Source: an uncultured Bacteroides sp. (GTDB lineage Bacteria; Bacteroidota; Bacteroidia; Bacteroidales; Bacteroidaceae). Taken from it: a stretch of DNA of 64,000 nt. Shown piece after piece: positions 63,763 to 64,000 of this stretch (the first letter of the stretch is position 1; each line of letters begins with the position of its first letter). The stretch is from the NCBI GenBank assembly GCA_902492205.1, contig CABUKU010000012.1, positions 1-64,000 on the forward strand, written 5' to 3'. Both the position numbers and the translations under genes were made by a program. Under the pieces are notes generated by a model, which was not told the DNA's origin, did no database searches, and saw only the letters and a program-made list of their open reading frames with translations.

Positions 63763-64000
63763 TTAGTAACCGTAATTCTGTTTGTAAACCTGTTTACTGA
63801 AATTAATCTGCTGTTGGGGAACCGGCACATACTCCGCCCTATTCTTCTCAAAATGTGCATCTTCATAATATGTGCGTTTAGGGGCTTCCTCCTTATAGAA
63901 AGTATTTATTACAGAATCGGCTATTCCCCAACGAACCAAATCAAAGAAACGCTGACTTTCCATTGCCAATTCCAAACGGCGTTCCCAACGCAATGCCTCG
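63763..64000 (-). CDS. SusD-family lipoprotein of the fructan locus, partial (C-terminus)
   Basis: Only the last 78 or so residues are inside the window; the gene runs past the right edge. EALRWERRLELAMESQRFFDLVRWG is the C-terminal SusD hallmark, and the end VPQQQINFSKQVYKQNYGY is typical. It corresponds to BT1762; SusC should follow beyond 64000. Confidence 0.9.
   Translation of the reverse strand, partial: EALRWERRLELAMESQRFFDLVRWGIADSVINTFYKEEAPKRTYYEDAHFEKNRAEYVPVPQQQINFSKQVYKQNYGY

Overview
The window looks like chromosome of a gut Bacteroides species (genus confident, species not assigned). Evidence: SusC/SusD pairs with lipoprotein satellites, a hybrid two-component sensor beside a fructan-utilisation locus laid out like BT1754-BT1765 of B. 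thetaiotaomicron, TTG-N19/20-TAnnTTTG promoters in place of -35/-10 boxes, and weak Shine-Dalgarno sequences. No tRNA, rRNA, CRISPR array, integrase or transposase gene was seen.

Layout. 0.3-7.8 kb: envelope and housekeeping genes (coaX, outer-membrane protein, TPR protein, LptC, CorC/CNNM protein, PpiD-like chaperone). 8.0-13.5 kb: RND efflux operon (adaptor, pump, TolC). 13.8-18.5 kb: recJ, recQ and a TPR protein. 18.5-23.4 kb (minus): an operon of one outer-membrane receptor, two duplicated LytS-type kinases and one LytTR regulator. 23.6-26.4 kb: a fused CoA-disulfide-reductase/rhodanese/TusA/DsrE protein plus a MarR regulator, behind a promoter bracketed by two matching palindromes. 26.6-27.7 kb: asparaginase. 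27.9-33.1 kb: threonine operon (Thr/Met-rich leader peptide, thrA, PGM-like proposed homoserine kinase, thrC), then an ABC-type ATPase.

33.84-36.97 kb is an AT-rich accessory stretch holding a nested inverted repeat, a promoter followed by a rod-shaped RNA candidate, an orphan membrane protein, a four-unit palindrome array and an orphan LanM-like dehydratase domain. 36.97-49.05 kb (minus): an S9 peptidase and a SusCD locus with a zinc-metallopeptidase lipoprotein and two other lipoproteins, probably for peptide or protein use. 49.5-53.6 kb (minus): Phe/Tyr operon (Phe/Tyr-rich leader and attenuator, pheA, aminotransferase, DAHP synthase-chorismate mutase, tyrA). 53.7-64.0 kb (minus): fructan locus (sensor, fructokinase, fructose permease, two GH32 enzymes, surface glycan-binding protein, C-terminus of SusD cut by the window edge).

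The most unusual signals are non-coding. Two 88-bp arrays of four 22-bp palindromic units (13538-13625 and 35126-35213) differ in sequence but share register, unit number, a CACA(A/G)TTGTG core and inverted-repeat ends. Two amino-acid operons carry readable leader peptides. The MarR-linked promoter sits between two ATTTCC-N3-GGAAAT palindromes.
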